Shown in pieces: positions 25,601 through 39,009 of a DNA stretch of 64,000 nt (its first letter is position 1; every line of letters starts with the position of its first letter). The notes beneath the pieces were generated by a model, which was given only the letters and a program-made list of their open reading frames with translations, made no database searches and was not told where the DNA came from. The stretch covers positions 310,001-374,000 of the forward strand of contig NC_018397.1 of the NCBI RefSeq assembly GCF_000208865.1, given 5' to 3'. The position numbers and the translations under genes are program-made. This stretch comes from Neospora caninum Liverpool. Lineage: Eukaryota > Apicomplexa > Conoidasida > Eucoccidiorida > Sarcocystidae.

Positions 25601-27300
25601 CTCTTCATCTCCCCTTCTCTCTTCACCTTTCCTTTTCTCTGCATCTTTTCTTTTCTCTTCATCTCTCCTCCCCTCTTTTTCCTTCCTCTTTTTTTTCGTT
25701 CGCTCTTCTCCTCCCTGGTCGTTTGCCGGACTGAGACGATTCTGCAAGAGAGACGATTGCCCCACCGGCCCCTTCGTCTCGGGCTCCCCCACAGACTTTC
25801 CTCTTGCACTGCCTTGCTTGTGTGAGGCGTCCGTCGGGCGGCGCGTGGAGGAACGCGAGTCTCGGCTCGATGGGCCAGTTGCGCGACTCCGCCTTCCTGT
25901 AGAGCGGCTCCTGCCTTTTCCTCTCCCTCTCTCTGTCCGCTCTTCATTTCCCTTGCTCCGTTCGCCTTCTGTAGACCTCCCAGCGCCGCCTGCACAAGCG
26001 TTCTCTGTCTCGCGGTCTGTGTCTTTCTCTCCACCTGCGATGTCTCTGGCCTCCGTTCTCTCCTCCGCTCTGTCCCTTCGCCGTGGCTCTGCTCCCTTCT
26101 TCTCTGCCCGAGGCGATCGCCAGCGAATCTCGACGAAATTGCCTCTGTAAATGTGCAGGCGGCCGGGCCTTCTGTTTCTGAGGTCCTCTCTCGTTTCTGC
26201 GCGTTTCTCCAAGGCACCCTTCGACTCCGCGTTCGCTCTGGCACCGGCGCCTCTTCGCTCCCCACCCCGTTGTCCCCCAGCCCCTCTCTTCGTTTCTCTC
26301 TCGTTGCGGTCCAAGTCCTGTCTCGCCTCTCTGAGCTTCGCTTTCGCCGCTTCCTCCACGCTGGGCCTCGCGCTCGGCCTCGGCGGGGCATGTGCACCCC
26401 TCAAGGCGCTGCTGGCCTTCGCGCCCCGGTTTGCAAGGGACAGAGATGAGGAAAGAGATGAAGAAAAAGGCAGAGAGGAACGAAGACACTTGTGCTGACC
26501 GGGGTTCCGGTGTCGCGAAGAACCGGGAGTGAAGCGTCCACTGGACGCTTGGAGCAGATGACGCAGCTTTTCCTCCTCGCGCTGTTCCCCTCTTTCTCGC
26601 CTCAAAAGTCTCCGATAAAAACCCATGGGGAGGCAAACTTCCGCGTCCCCCTCATCGTGACTCACGTGCTCGGGCGTCCCGGATCGACTTGTTGATGTCG
26701 ATGAGCCAGACGAGAAAGACGAAGAAGGGAAAGAAGAAGGGGAAGAAGAAGGAGAAGGGGAAGAAGGGGAAGAAGAAGGGGAAGAAGAAGGGGAAGAAGA
26801 AGGGGAAGGAGAGGCGGACGAAGTAGCGGAAGACGAGGAAGGAGATGAACGGTGCCCCCTGAGGGAGTATCTGCAGGCCAACATAAGAACCAAACCTTGT
26901 TCGACACGCGTCTGGAGCTTGTCCCTCACTTTATGTCCTTTTATGGAAAGGAGCCTTCTGTTAACAAGCAGCGTCGCCTGCACATCTCTCTTACAGTTTT
27001 TGTTCAAGCGGCACGCAAGGGAAGAACCCGTGCACTTCCGTCTCTGCGGGCTGGCTGTTCTCCCACCTTGGTTTTTCCGTGTCTCCAAAAGACTCACCTT
27101 TTCTTGCGGTATTCCTCAACGGCATCCTTCAGCTCCCCGTTCGCCTCAGTCAGCGCGGCAGCAATTTCTCCCAGCACAGTTTTGACCTTTTCGTTTTGCT
27201 CCCCTTCCGCCTGAACCGCGTCCCAGAGAAGACAAAGCTCGTCTCTCTTGTCGCTCTTCGAAGCGCGGCGCCGCGCGTCTCTCGCTGGCGGTCTCTGCAT
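22610..27300 (-). CDS. Large low-complexity protein of unknown function
   Basis: I do not recognise this protein. Exon 1 is 27300-27098 and exon 2 is 26870-22610 (minus), giving about 1,487 aa. The donor (AAAAG|GTGAGT) and acceptor (CCTGCAG|A) are both phase 2. The ATG at 27300 has the context GGAAAATGC and is the only in-frame Met in the upstream open frame. Exon 1 encodes a helical segment with coiled-coil character (ELCLLWDAVQAEGEQNEKVK onward). Exon 2 opens with a Ser/Pro array, then Arg/Glu-rich stretches, a Pro/Ser-rich middle, a helical block near LRMRLLELQSRSRQKQIH, another Ser-rich array (about 23110-23270) and an acidic end (WLGDDLSEEEN). There is no signal peptide or membrane segment. 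Part of the Ser-rich sequence could be unspliced intron, though the frame stays open throughout. Confidence 0.6.
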
Positions 27301-30300
27301 TTTCCTTTGCCCCTGTCGCGCTGCCTCACACGAGGATCCTTGGATGCTCTCTCGCTGTGCTTTGTGTTGTCCAGCGCAGAGGGGTGGGCTCTTCTCGCCC
27401 CCCGGACAGGCTCGTGTCGCCTTTTCACACGCGTGTTCTCTCTGCCATGGATCGTCCGCCTTCTTCCCGAGTTCAGTGCGGCGATTTCCGGTCTCTGCGA
27501 GGCGAGGCCGCGCACAGTTCTCTCTTCCTCGGGGGTCAGGGTTGCCCACTGTCTTCTGGAGAGTCTCGGAGAAAAGGAGACAAAAAAATCTCCCGCGAAT
27601 TTCCCGCGCTCTCCCCAAGACCCGTCTGAAAGAGAGGAAGAAAAAGCGGAAGTGGGAGAGAGGGAGGCGAGAAAGCAGAAGTGGGAGGTCGAGAGAGAAA
27701 GAAGAATATGAGAGCGGGAAGAAAAAGGAGAGAAGGAGAGACTGAGGGAGGAAGAGAGAGAGATGGAGAACCAGGGAGGAGCGCGTCGAAGAGACAAGGT
27801 CTCCTGTCGAGAAAAGAGAAGAGCGAGAAGAGAACGTACGAGAGGGACAAGCTACCTCCCTTTTCCTCTTTCTGTCTCTCGGCCTTTCTTCTTTTTGAAA
27901 AGTGTGGAGTCTGAGAAGGAGGCAACTACCGAGCTCGTCCTTTCTTGTGCGTGGAAGAAGTGCCGTTGACACGTAGCCTCAACAAAACGAGCGACGCGCG
28001 CCTAGAGACACGGCTGCACGGACGATTGACAGGGATCCTCGCGGGAAGGCTTGAGAGAAAGAGAAACCAAGGAGGCGAGAACGGAGAGAAAAGCGGTCTA
28101 GAAGGAGAAAGCGAAGCCGCAAAACACGCAGAAAAATTTCGGAGGCTAGCCGCGAAAACACCCGCGCGTATGTGCATCGCCTCCGTTGCGTCTTCTTGCT
28201 GGTCCCTAGACAGCTGCGTGGTGAAAGCAACAGTGATTTTTGAATCGGGGAGACAAAGAGAAAAGAGACTCGAGAGTTTTTTGAGTTTCCCTTGTTTTCC
28301 CCCCGTCGCTCCCGCCTCTCATCGTGTCTTGCAGATCCCGCCTCGAGCTAGCGCGCAAGACAGCCAGCGCTCGCTTTTCCGCGCTCTCCGCATGCGCCCC
28401 CATTGGCAGAGAAGGCGCCGGTGGAGCTTCTCCCGAGTTCCGAATGGAGAAAGAATCGACCATACGCATCTCTACATACATACACCCTCGGGAACGTGAG
28501 CGTGTGTCTATATGTATATTTTCACTTTTTTGTAGATCTATCTGTGTGGCGCAGTGGATAGCTCTGTGTGGCGTGTGCGCTTGAGTTGACCATTCGTTCC
28601 ACCTAAGCATACCTAGAGCATATCCATCTATCTTTCCATATATATATATATATATATTCACATTTCCATAGATATACTTATATTCAGCATCTTAGTGGCA
28701 TATATACATCTGGTGTATAGAGGGGATCAAGAGCGACGGTTATCTTGTGTGTTGTTAAGGCAGACCCCGCGTCGACACTGGAGCCCCGTGGCGGTCGATG
28801 TCGCGGCGGTTTGGAAGTTTCCTGTTGGTTTTCTCGTTCGATTCTCAGCCTCCTTCAAGGCGCGAGTGCATCGAGATCGTCCGCTGCCTCGATTTTCCAG
28901 GTTGTTTCTTCAGAGCTGACCATTCGAAGGCTCCTCAATCTCTGGGGGCGCGCAGGCCTTGTCGCACGCGCGACCGACGAGAGCGGAGGCTTTCGGCCGC
29001 GCAGGAAAAAATCGGGGAGACGACACTCGAGGTCAGAAGCGAAGGCCTTCAACGAACAAAGTCCTAAATCTGCAGCGGAGAGTCACCGTGCTGGGGAATG
29101 TTTTTTGAAACCGAAAGGCCGTTCGAACACGACCAGGCACTCGAGGCCTTTCTGGGCGCTTTCCAAGGCCGCTCTGTCTCCTAAGCAGTCGGCAACGGAG
29201 ACCCTTCCCCGCCGGCCTCCAGGCGCAAGAGGGGAGACGGTGTGGGGAGCGAGACTCCACTGGACGTGAAGCGAGAAGGAAAACGCACAGGTGAGGAGAG
29301 AGAGAAGAGAGAGACAGAAGACGAGAGACAAAAAGACAAGAGGAGAGAGAGAAAGACAAGAGGCGACAAGAGCGAACACAATGACGAGCCGAGAAGAAAA
29401 GAGCAAAGAGCGGAGACAAGTGGAAATTTACGGGAGGTGCGTGGTCCTGCAGTTCGAGGAAAGGTGTTCCGAGCGCTGAGGGGTTCCAGGCTCGTGAGGC
29501 AGGCGAGCGTCTCGACACGACGTAGAAACGCGTTTTTCAGGCTGCGCAAGAGCGCACGAGAGGTCCGATGCGCTTTTAGACTTTAAGTTTACAGCGCCTT
29601 TCTCTCGACACAGACTGCGGTGCACGCGCGGCAGAGACACAGGCCGGGACATAAACAAAGGCTCGACAAGAGTAGAAAACCTTAAAAAGATAAATTCTTT
29701 TCTTCCTACGCACTCTCTCCGTCACAGAACACACTCGGAGACCTGTCACTCCTGGTCTCAAGAGTCAACGCAGCACGCCCTCGCGGCGTGTGCCATCGAG
29801 ATTTACACTTCCTCTCCACGCGCTGCCTGCAGATTCAAACGCGTTCGGCGAGCTTCTACCTGGCTGTTCCTGCTGCTTTCTCTGTCCTTCGTCTCGTCCC
29901 CCGCCTCCCCCCCAGCGACCGCTCCCTCCCTTTTGGATCTCTTTCCTTCTCCACTCAGCAGTCACGCAGACGAAATGTCCCCCTGTCTCCTCTGTCTCGC
30001 GCTCTCGTCCTCGCTGCAAACTCTAGCTTTGTCCCTCTTCTTTCCGCGCTCGCAGCCTCGCCCCTTAATCTGTTTCTTCTCCCTCCCCCCACGGCGGACT
30101 ACACTTCCCTTGCGAGGTCCTCCCCTCCAACTGTCTGTCGTCTTTGTCCATGACTTTCTCTCCGGCTTCTCGATGCCCTCCCTGTGCATTTTTTCTTGTC
30201 GTCAGACTCATCCTGTCTCCTTTTCTTCTCTGTCTTGTCTCCTTTTCTTCGTCTTCACGAGTCCACCTGTGCGTCTCCGACCTGTTCGTCCAGCGAGACG

Positions 30301-31583
30301 GAGGCCGTGGGAGGCGCAGAGGCGCCGCGATCCCCTTTCTCTGCATCTAACCTATTCAGCAGTTCGACTGCGTACTGAAAACGAGAGGGAAAAAACACAA
30401 AAAGTGACGTTCGAGAGTTTTGCGGTGTAAAGAGAAAAAAAAACAGAGAACGCAACACCGAGAGAAAGAGAAAGACGTAAAGAACGGAGAGATAAAGAGA
30501 GGAAGAGAGGCAAAAGAGAGGAGAGAGAGACGAGCAACAAAGAGCAAAAGAGAGGAAAGAAAGCTGTGGAAAAGGAACGATATAAAGCGGGGACGCATCG
30601 ATGACACAGGAAAAAAACTATAACAGAGCGATGACAGAAGCAGCCTGGTAAAGGACACTGCACGCCTTGGGAGAAGAGTCTCCGAGGCGAGCAAGGCGCA
30701 AACGCAGCACGCAGCGCATGCACTGTGTTGCAACGCGTGCAGATTTCTCTGCTCACAACGAAACACACCACGCCAGATGACTTGCATGCATACAATTCGG
30801 CCTCCAATATCTCTGTATGAAGAGAGACGAGATTGTGGTCCCGGGATGGGGGGGTGTACATGGCTCTACGGTACGTTGAAAGGGAGTACCGGCAGCGCTG
30901 ACTGTAAGCGGGATTTTTGCACGACCTGGAGAAAACGTGAGAGCCTTGATAGCCGCCGAGAGGCCAGCGAGGACGCACGAACAGAGAAGGGCACAGAGAG
31001 AAGATGGCGACTTGGCGGATCGCTCACATGCAGTGCCAGAAAAAGATCGCGACGGAGAGAGGCTCGAGACGAAAAGCACAAAAAACGACAGACACACGCA
31101 GAGAGCGAATCGAGAAGAAAGACACAGCCGAAAAAACCAGGCGAAAGTCGCGCACGCGCGCCGACGACGACTCACCCCGTAGTACTCGTTTCGCTCCGAG
31201 CGCACTGCAGGTACGAAAAGAAGCAGAAGGGAATTGTCGAGAGTGTTTCTTCGAAATGCGAGACACGACGCCCCCACGCAGAGAGGGTACCCCACGCCCT
31301 CACGGAGATGCGGACCTCTACATGAAGACCGTTTCGCAAAATGTTACATACAATTCTACGCATATATATATACATGTATGCATGTGTTTGTATGTAAATG
31401 GGGATGCGAATGCACGTGTCATGAAGCTGCGTTTTTCGGTAGGCAGGCAGAGATACTGGAGAGACGTGGTTCAAGATGCATGCACCGTAATGGATCACGA
31501 AAAAGATTGCCAGTGCGGGCGAGAATGTGGCCTTCCCTCCAGGGACCAGCGGAGGTGAACAGATCTGCATGCGGGTCGGATGT
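27301..31583. other. 4.3-kb spacer without a supported gene
   Basis: It lies upstream of the unknown minus-strand gene and downstream of the coiled-coil gene. The first kilobase is purine-rich on + (27610-27830), which suits a 5' leader and promoter on the minus strand. There is an AT island at 28637-28660. Several open frames of 80-200 codons exist on both strands, without family motifs or linked splice sites. A non-coding RNA or a poorly conserved gene cannot be excluded. Confidence 0.4.
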
Positions 31584-34500
31584 CTACGAGGCGCTGCAAC
31601 ACAGTCGAGATTCTGTCTTACATTTTCGGACGAGATACAAGAGTTTTTCTGAGTTGCGCTGTGCCTCTCCTGGTTCTTGTCCGTTTTCGGAGGCCGCATG
31701 CGCGCGCGCCAGGAGATCTCGGAGCAGGTTCTCGACTTCGTCGTCCGCCTCCAAAGGTTCTTCGGCTTCCCTCGCCTCGCGTGTCTCTCGCCCGCGAGGC
31801 TCGCCACGCCCAGTCGCGTAAGTCTGCCCGCCCTGGGAGGCGTCTCTCTCCGCGCATGCAGCCGTCTCTCGAGGCCGGCTAGCCTCTGGGGCTGCGCTGG
31901 AAGCGCATGCAGTAGAGTGGGCGTCCTCGGTTTGCGACAGATGCGCCAGAGAAGGGCGGCGCGAGAACGCGGCTTCCAAAGAAGGCAGAAAAGGGTAGTT
32001 GCGCGAAACGGTTTCTTCGATGTTCCCCAGCTGGTTCTGGAGATGGTGCACTTCGGCTAGAAGCGAGTTGCGTTCGCTTTTGCTCTTTGAGCACTCCAGG
32101 CGCAGCGCCTCCACCTGAGAAGCGCACAGCCGAGGAGAGACTAGCAACACGCGGACTCGGAAAATGACAAACCGGACCCGCGCGCGCTCGCGACACTTCC
32201 ATCCAGAGCTCCCGTCTTCGACACGCATCCACTCACAGACGCATGCAACTGCCGCGTTGACGGCTGATTCGTGCAGAACTGTACACATACGCGGCCTCAT
32301 GTACATATATATATATATATATATGTATATGTATATATACAGATATAGATATATATACGTATATATATATATATATACATAGAGAGAGGTGCACGTATCC
32401 CTATCTATATATCTATATATATAGATATAGTGCGGGAGATGGATAGAGAGATAGATAGAGATGCACACATAAGTAGATCGATATAGATAGACAGATGTAC
32501 GTCCGGGTTTTGCGGCTTTTCTCTCTCTCGAACGGACTGGAAACAAGGGGTGCGGTCTGCGTCGAGAGCGCCTCTGTGGGTGGAGATTTCAGACTTGCCT
32601 CTGTCTGCAGGTGCTTTTTCTCCTGCTCCACGAGCGCGTACGCCTTCCGGATGTTCTGGCACTACACGCAGAAAAACGCGCGCGTCGCCTACCCCTCTTG
32701 ATCAACTTTACCAACACACAAAGACCAAATTTTGAGAATATACGAAACAAGTACCTAAATGTGTGCATGTAAATTGACAGGCACACGACGGCGGACGCCT
32801 TCTCGGGACTCCACTTCATACACCTGTGTTCTCTCCCGTCAGTGTCTCTCCTGTCTGTTGCGCCAAAAAGCTCTCCGCGGCACGTAGCCGCCTCCGTTTT
32901 CGCAAGCACAGAAGAGCGGCGATTTTTCACGCATACAGATACTTTTGCATGCACTGGGAGAGAGCGGCTCCCGGGGAGAGACAAGGGCGCAGCTGCAAAG
33001 CTTGAGGATCCTGTCAAACTCCAGGGACGTCAAGATATATACCCACGGCGGCGTCGATGCACGCGCACGCGGAACAGTTTCTCCTCGCTTACATCCCGGA
33101 CGGAAATTTCCTGGGCCTCGCGCTCGAGTCTGATGCGCTCGTTCTCCTTCAGTGCATGCTGCGAAATTGAGAAGAAGCGAAAGGGGGGAACAGAGCCTGT
33201 TTATTCGCGCGCGCGCGCCGGGAGTGAAGGGTTGCCCAAAAATGAGAAACAACAACGGCAGAGACCGGCCCCTCGCACGTCCTCGCAGCAGGTGAGGAAG
33301 AAAAACGGGGAAGAAAGAGAACCCCTGCACAGAAGACACACCGGAGAGCGAAGAAGAGACGAGGGAAGCCCGCAAGAACGAGCACGCCTTCGCCTTTTCC
33401 GCTCCGTTTCTGGTCCAGTTCGGAGTGCCGACGCAGAAAGATACACAGAAGAAAGGAGCACGGGGATATCAAGACTTCTTTTGAAGACGCATCCATTTAC
33501 CTCGAGTTCCACAGACGTCACGCGAAGACGCTCGGCGAGAGTGTCTCTCTGCACGGTGAGGTCGTTGATGGCCGTCTGTGAGGCACAGTCAGAAAGAGGA
33601 TGCACGCGGCAGTTTCTGGAGAGAGAGAATGTGGGGGAGAACGCGACGGGAAATTGGAGAGAACGAAAGTCTCTCAACTTCCAGCAACTAAAAAAAGGGA
33701 GACTGCACTGCGCGAGGGGTCGCTCAAAACGGGTAAGGAAAGAGCAGATGCGCACACGGTTGCATGCAGACGAAGTCTCGAAAACGCCTCCGGTTCCAAA
33801 AGACCCAGAGACACCAAGCTCCATCAATTGCGCGCTACACTTGCATAGCCACGCATGCAGCCCCTGACCAGAAAGGTGCGGATCGAGGTGCGCCCATACA
33901 CGCAAACCCACACGCACGTGCCGAAGCACGCGCGTTTACATTTATACTACACACCGCCGATCTCTCACAGTCACGCGCTCCTTTGCACCCGCCGCACACG
34001 GAAGAATGGAAATGGTTGTCCTTAGGAAGGCAGAAAAGGAGTGAGGAAGGCAGAGAAAGAGTGTTTGTTTTCTGTGTGAGACAGAAAGAGCGCCTGGTGT
34101 TGTGAGCAAGCAGATATGTGGGTGTCTGTACACCTCGTGGAGAGGCGGAGATTGATTTTTTGCGGCCTATACCTCGGAGTCGGCACGCAGCGCCTGAACC
34201 CGCGCCTGGCAGGAAGTCAAGACCTTGTGCTGACGCGCGAGTTCGCGGTGGCTCTGCTCTTCGCGCTGATTCGCCTGCTGCAGCATCGCGCCCAACTCGC
34301 CGCTGTACTGTCGCAGGCGACTCGACTCCTCCACGGCGCGCTGCCTGAACGTCTCCACCACTTCGAGATACGCTGAAAACACGCGAGACGCGCCCTCCAG
34401 AGATCTCGAAACGCAGCCGGACCAGCCCACACGCGTCAAATGCAAACACATGACGTACACAAATATACGCACTGAAACATACATGCATTCAAACAAAGAC

Positions 34501-36167
34501 ATATATGCATATATATATATATATATATTTATATGTATACATATGGAAAATGGCGTACGTACGCATGCATATATACAGATATACAAGTGCACTTTTGTGC
34601 CCAGAGATACACAAGGAAATTCGCATGCATCGGGTGTACGGCTAGCGAGTTTTTTGTGGGGCAAATAGTTCTTCGAACTGAAGAGATTGTACGCGACTCT
34701 TTTTTTCTGTGCTTCCGGGGCATTTCGTCTACTTTCCTTTTCTTTTTCGCAGGGACCCTCTTCCCGTTTTGCTGTTTGCTTTTCCTCTCGCACTTGTCCC
34801 TTCTTCCTTTTTCAACAAACGTTGCTTTCGTTCTTCTAACCCCCGGAAAAAAGGCACCCGTTTCGTTTCCTCTCTTTCTTTCTCCGTCTCTCAGTTAACT
34901 GTCTCTTTCCCTTTTCCTCACCTAGGAGTTCTTGCGCAATGACGGCGAAGTCTTTTCTCTCCTCTTCGAGCTCTCCGCTCTTGAAGGCGGCGGGGAAGGA
35001 GAGGCGTCGGACGCCGCCCCAGCTGGAGCCGTCGAGTCCCCAGGCTCTCCAGTCTGTCTCTCTACCTGTGCCTGCCTTGTCCGGGCCGAGCGGCGCGGCT
35101 CCTGTCTCCGAGTGTCTCTCTTGGTCTCTCGGTTCTTGGTCGCCGCAGCCCTGAGGACCGTTGAGACCGCCGCGTCTCTGCTTCCGCTGGTGCTCGGCGT
35201 CTCCACCCTGGGCGTCTGGGCACACTCCCTCGGCGCTCGCCTGGGTTCGCGTTTGCGAGGCCAGCAGAGAAGGCAGCGCGCAGGCGAAGCTGGGCCTCGA
35301 GGCGCTGGTGTCGCCGCCGTCCTGGGAGGCAGAGATCGGGCGGAACGACGGACTCGTCAGGTAGTCGAGCACGGAGTTCGGCGCAGGCTGCGACGCGGAG
35401 CACGAGCTCGCAGAAAACAGCCGCAACTCGGCACCCGTCCCGCTGCGCGCTTTCGAAAAGACGCCGCGCGTCGGCGTGGTCGGAGAGGCCCGCGGCGCCT
35501 CGCTTGCCTGGAACCCGCCGCCCGGTCGCTTCTCCAAAGAAGCGAGGGCAGGGAAAGACGAACAACTTTGGATATTTTGAGAAGACGCGCGAGACGAGCC
35601 CGCGGAGGCGTACGGGTGCGACGGAGCGTGCGACCGCAGACGCGCGCGGATCTCATCGAGAGACGGCGAAGACGCAGGGCCCGTTCTTCCAGAGGCACCT
35701 GGAAGACTCGAAGTCAGCGATCCAAGAGACGAACAAGAGAGAGAAGAAGAGAGAGAAGAGAGAGAGGAACTGTTGAGCGCTTTTCCGGTGTGCGAAGAAG
35801 AGGAACGGGGCGTCGGGTTGTCTTCGCCGCTGACGAGTGTTGAGGCACTGCGTCTTCGTGGCTGGGCAGTGGACGCGAACTTCGGAGCTGCCTCGGTTGT
35901 TGAGGAAGTGGAAGGAGAGAGAGGAGGCGGCTCGGCCGCTTCGAGCGCGAATGGGGGATCCGCGGAGGAAGGAGCGGCGCTGGGGTCTGAGCAGGTGGCC
36001 CCTGAGCTAGGCTGTGGGCCCGGGCACTCCTTCGAGTCGTCGCCCGGAGAGGAGACAGAAGCAGCTGCCGAGGGAGAAGCAGAGACGACTCCCGCGTCTC
36101 CAACAGAGCCCCGAGAAAGCGCCGTCGGAGCCTCAGAGAGAGCGGGAAGCGGCGACGAGCTGGGCAT
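31584..36167 (-). CDS. Coiled-coil protein of unknown function
   Basis: Six exons on the minus strand fit: 36167-34922, 34372-34173, 33575-33501, 33158-33093, 32661-32599 and 32114-31584, giving about 726 aa. Phases are 1 at the first join and 0 at all others. Exon 1 encodes a Ser/Pro-rich disordered region of about 415 residues. Exons 2-6 encode an almost unbroken run of charged heptads, for example LRQYSGELGAMLQQANQREE, LKENERIRLEREAQEISVRD and LLAEVHHLQNQLGNIEETV, then a polar tail. The intron after exon 5 appears to use a GC donor (ACAGAG|GCAAGT). Three internal exons of 75, 66 and 63 nt are symmetric, so skipping any would keep frame. Such architecture is common in cytoskeletal or centrosomal proteins, but nothing here is specific and I assign no function. 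The ATG at 36167 has context TCACCATGC. Confidence 0.68.
32301..32440. repeat. AT/GATA-rich microsatellite island in an intron
   Basis: Alternating TA with interspersed GATA/TATC units, in the last intron of the coiled-coil gene. Confidence 0.75.
34121..34134. repeat. Dispersed palindrome GGTGT-CTGT-ACACC
   Basis: Five-bp perfect arms around a 4-bp spacer, in intron 2 of the coiled-coil gene, close to the exon 2 donor. It belongs to the family described in the findings. Confidence 0.7.
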
Positions 36168-37687
36168 GGTGACAGAACAAGAGAGACGGAGCTGAAGAAA
36201 ATGGAAAGAGAGAGGGAAAAAGACGGAGAAAGGTGACGAGAGCTTGTCTCTCGCGGGGAGAAGGGAGAAGGGGAAAACCGGAAAAAAGACAAAAGAAGAG
36301 CCAGAGAAGGGAGAAGACCGGGGACCCCGAGGAAGAGAAGAGAGGAAAAGGAGGGAGAAAAGCCCACGGTGGAGAGAGAAAAACTCAAGAGCGACAGATG
36401 GAGAGAGGCGAGACGAGAAGAGGGCGAGGAAAAGGAATGAAACGGGGCGCCAGTCTCTTTTGCAGGCAGGAAGAACAAACCCTGTGAGCTCTCCGACAGG
36501 AAGGCGAAAGGCGGAGCGAGAGGGTGAAAGAGGTCACAGAATCGTAGGGGAAAGGCACCGGGTAAGCCGCTTGGAGAGAGATCGTTGGCGGTCTGTTTCT
36601 GGATGTTCTCTCGGGGGAAGAGGCAGGAAATCCGAGAGGAAAGAGGAGCGAATCTTTTGTGAGAAGAAAAACGAGGCGCCGCCCTGTCTTTGTGTATGTC
36701 TTCACTGAAGTGACACCGAAACTGGGCTCACACACCGGCGGGGCACAGAAACTGGAAAACTTCCATTTTTGTCAGGGGAAATGCACCGAAAAGTGTCTCA
36801 GCGCGTTCTTCAAAGGGATGTGTGTTTTTCGTTTAATGAAAAACAAGACACCGTTTCGGCGTTTTCCACAGCCTGCATTTTGCGCGCAGAGAGAGGGGGG
36901 TGGAGATGCGGAGTGTGCTGCGAAAAGAACCGAGAAAAGAAGCACCGTGAAAACGCAGAGAGAGAGGAGAGGTCTTCGATGCTCGAACCAAAAGCAAATT
37001 TTAAAGTCCCGAGTCTAAGTCTCAGAAGAAGATGGTGCATGGAGATGCCAAAATGAAAAAAAAGACAAGCAAGAAAAGATGCAGGGGCGCTTTCCCGGCA
37101 TTCAAACGAGTCTCCTGGGGGTGAGCCTAAGAAAAACAGGAACCGTTTAGGGTTGTTAGGCGGGTATTTGGAAGGAGAAAAGGCACTTTTTCCTCTCTCT
37201 CGCAGGAAATGTGAAAATGTGTGCAGCGAGAAGGAATGCCGCAAAGGGTCAGTGTCTCAAAAAAGCTGGCGCGGGGTGAGATGAGGAAACACCGAGTTCA
37301 GCGCGCCTTGTTCGATACCCACGCGAAATCCGAGGAAGGTTCGTGCTCATTCGAATGAAAAAAAAAAAAAAGAACAGGCCTGCGACTTCACACTGAGACA
37401 CCCGGATCACCTCCTCGTGACTCTCCGGGAGGTTCTTCCTTTGGTTCTCTGCATATACGTAGCTGTATCTACAAACATGCATATATATGTATACATTTAG
37501 ATCCGTAATTTTAGATGTATGGTTTTCTACGCTACATCTGTATGTATGGATTCAAATATTTATCTTCTGTACGTATGCATATCTCTACATACATACACTT
37601 CATCCGTTCTACATTAAAAGGGATCTATCCTTCTCTGCTCTCTCTTTGTAAATATATATATGTATATACTCTACGGGAACATACCTT

Positions 37688-37689
<2 letters not shown>

Positions 37690-37721
<32 letters not shown>

Positions 37722-37735
37722 TATATATATATATA
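37690..37735. repeat. (AT)n microsatellite
   Basis: An uninterrupted AT run of about 29 bp, a GC interruption, then a second AT run, in the spacer before PEX3. Confidence 0.9.
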
Positions 37736-38981
37736 CTTACCTCGTTATCTACTCTGCATATATATGCCTACTCTACGTTATTTGTATAGGAGTATCTGCC
37801 CTGATAGTACTGATCATGTGTGATCGTCTTTGCTACATTTCTAGCGTTTATCGATGATGCACGTCTTATTTCTCATCCTGCACAGATGGTCCATAGATAC
37901 AATCGCCTATATGTTGCTCAACAACTGCATATCTGCCGCTCTACAGAAACGCAGCTCCAGTGGCATATATCTCTAGCTCTATCGATGGATAGATAGCACG
38001 ATTTCGCGAAGAAGTTATACGATTGTCGCAGATGCACGCCGGTTTCCACAAGTTCCAGTTGGCTTTCAACGAAGCTTGCAGTGCTCTAGTTTGGTCCTGC
38101 CTCGAAGCCTCGGAACCCCCCCCGCTCTCCTCTCTGTCCTCTAACGGGCGCCTCGTGGTGACTGCATGCGTGCTTCCCTGCTACCCGACTCACTAGCGAA
38201 ACGTGCTGGCTAGTCACTCTCTTTGGTGTTTCCGAAAGGCGGGAGAGTCTCAGAACAGCGACACAAGGCGCGAAAAGAAGGCGCGGTTCGGCGTCACACC
38301 CCCGTTCATCAGAACAAGAAACAAAAGCGTGGTGCCGAGCATGCACTATGAAACACCAGCCCGGTCTAGTCCACCGGCAGGAGCCGAAATAGAAATATTC
38401 CTTTTTGTAGAGAGTCATCAACACCAAGCGAGAGGCAGAAGACGCGCAAGAATAGGAGATTTCTCTCCATGTCCTTCATATAAATATATTTACTTGTATC
38501 TATACATACGTCTATATACCCCGTAAACAAAGAGATCGTCTGCAGCTACACATGCAGCTATCAACTCACATGTATAGACACATACATGCTTCTCTTGGTA
38601 GATGTACACGTGCAGATACATATAAATAGATACGGATGTGCATACCCACGTATGCACCCCCCCAGCAGCTTCCCCTTAATTACAAACATCTCCGTAATAC
38701 AAACAGAACTACAAATATATATATTTATATATAAATATATATATGAATGGTGCGTCGAGAAGCCAGTTTAGTTGCCGGCGTCGGCTCTTGGGTGTATCTG
38801 TCTGCACTAAAATCTCATTTCGCCTTCATCGATTGTCGACCCGCAGAAGTTAGAGATGCGCTGAACTGGTCTTCTTGGGGCCTGCGTCTGAATGCATGCT
38901 TGCATAGGGGCATGTTTGTCTGTATTTGAAGGCTCACAAGTGTGCATCAACTTCGTCCAATCATGTGCCCGGGAACACGAG

Positions 38982-39009
38982 TATATATATATATATATAT
39001 ATATATATA
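38982..39009. repeat. (TA)n microsatellite
   Basis: An uninterrupted TA run of 28 bp, a few hundred bases downstream of the PEX3 stop codon. Confidence 0.9.

Noticed and set aside
28540..28620. tRNA-like stretch: GTGGCGCAGTGGATAGC resembles an A box and D arm
   Set aside because: No 3' acceptor strand pairs with the 5' side, the D stem has a mismatch, and no B box (GGTTCRANNCC) follows at the right distance. At most a decayed tRNA-derived fragment.
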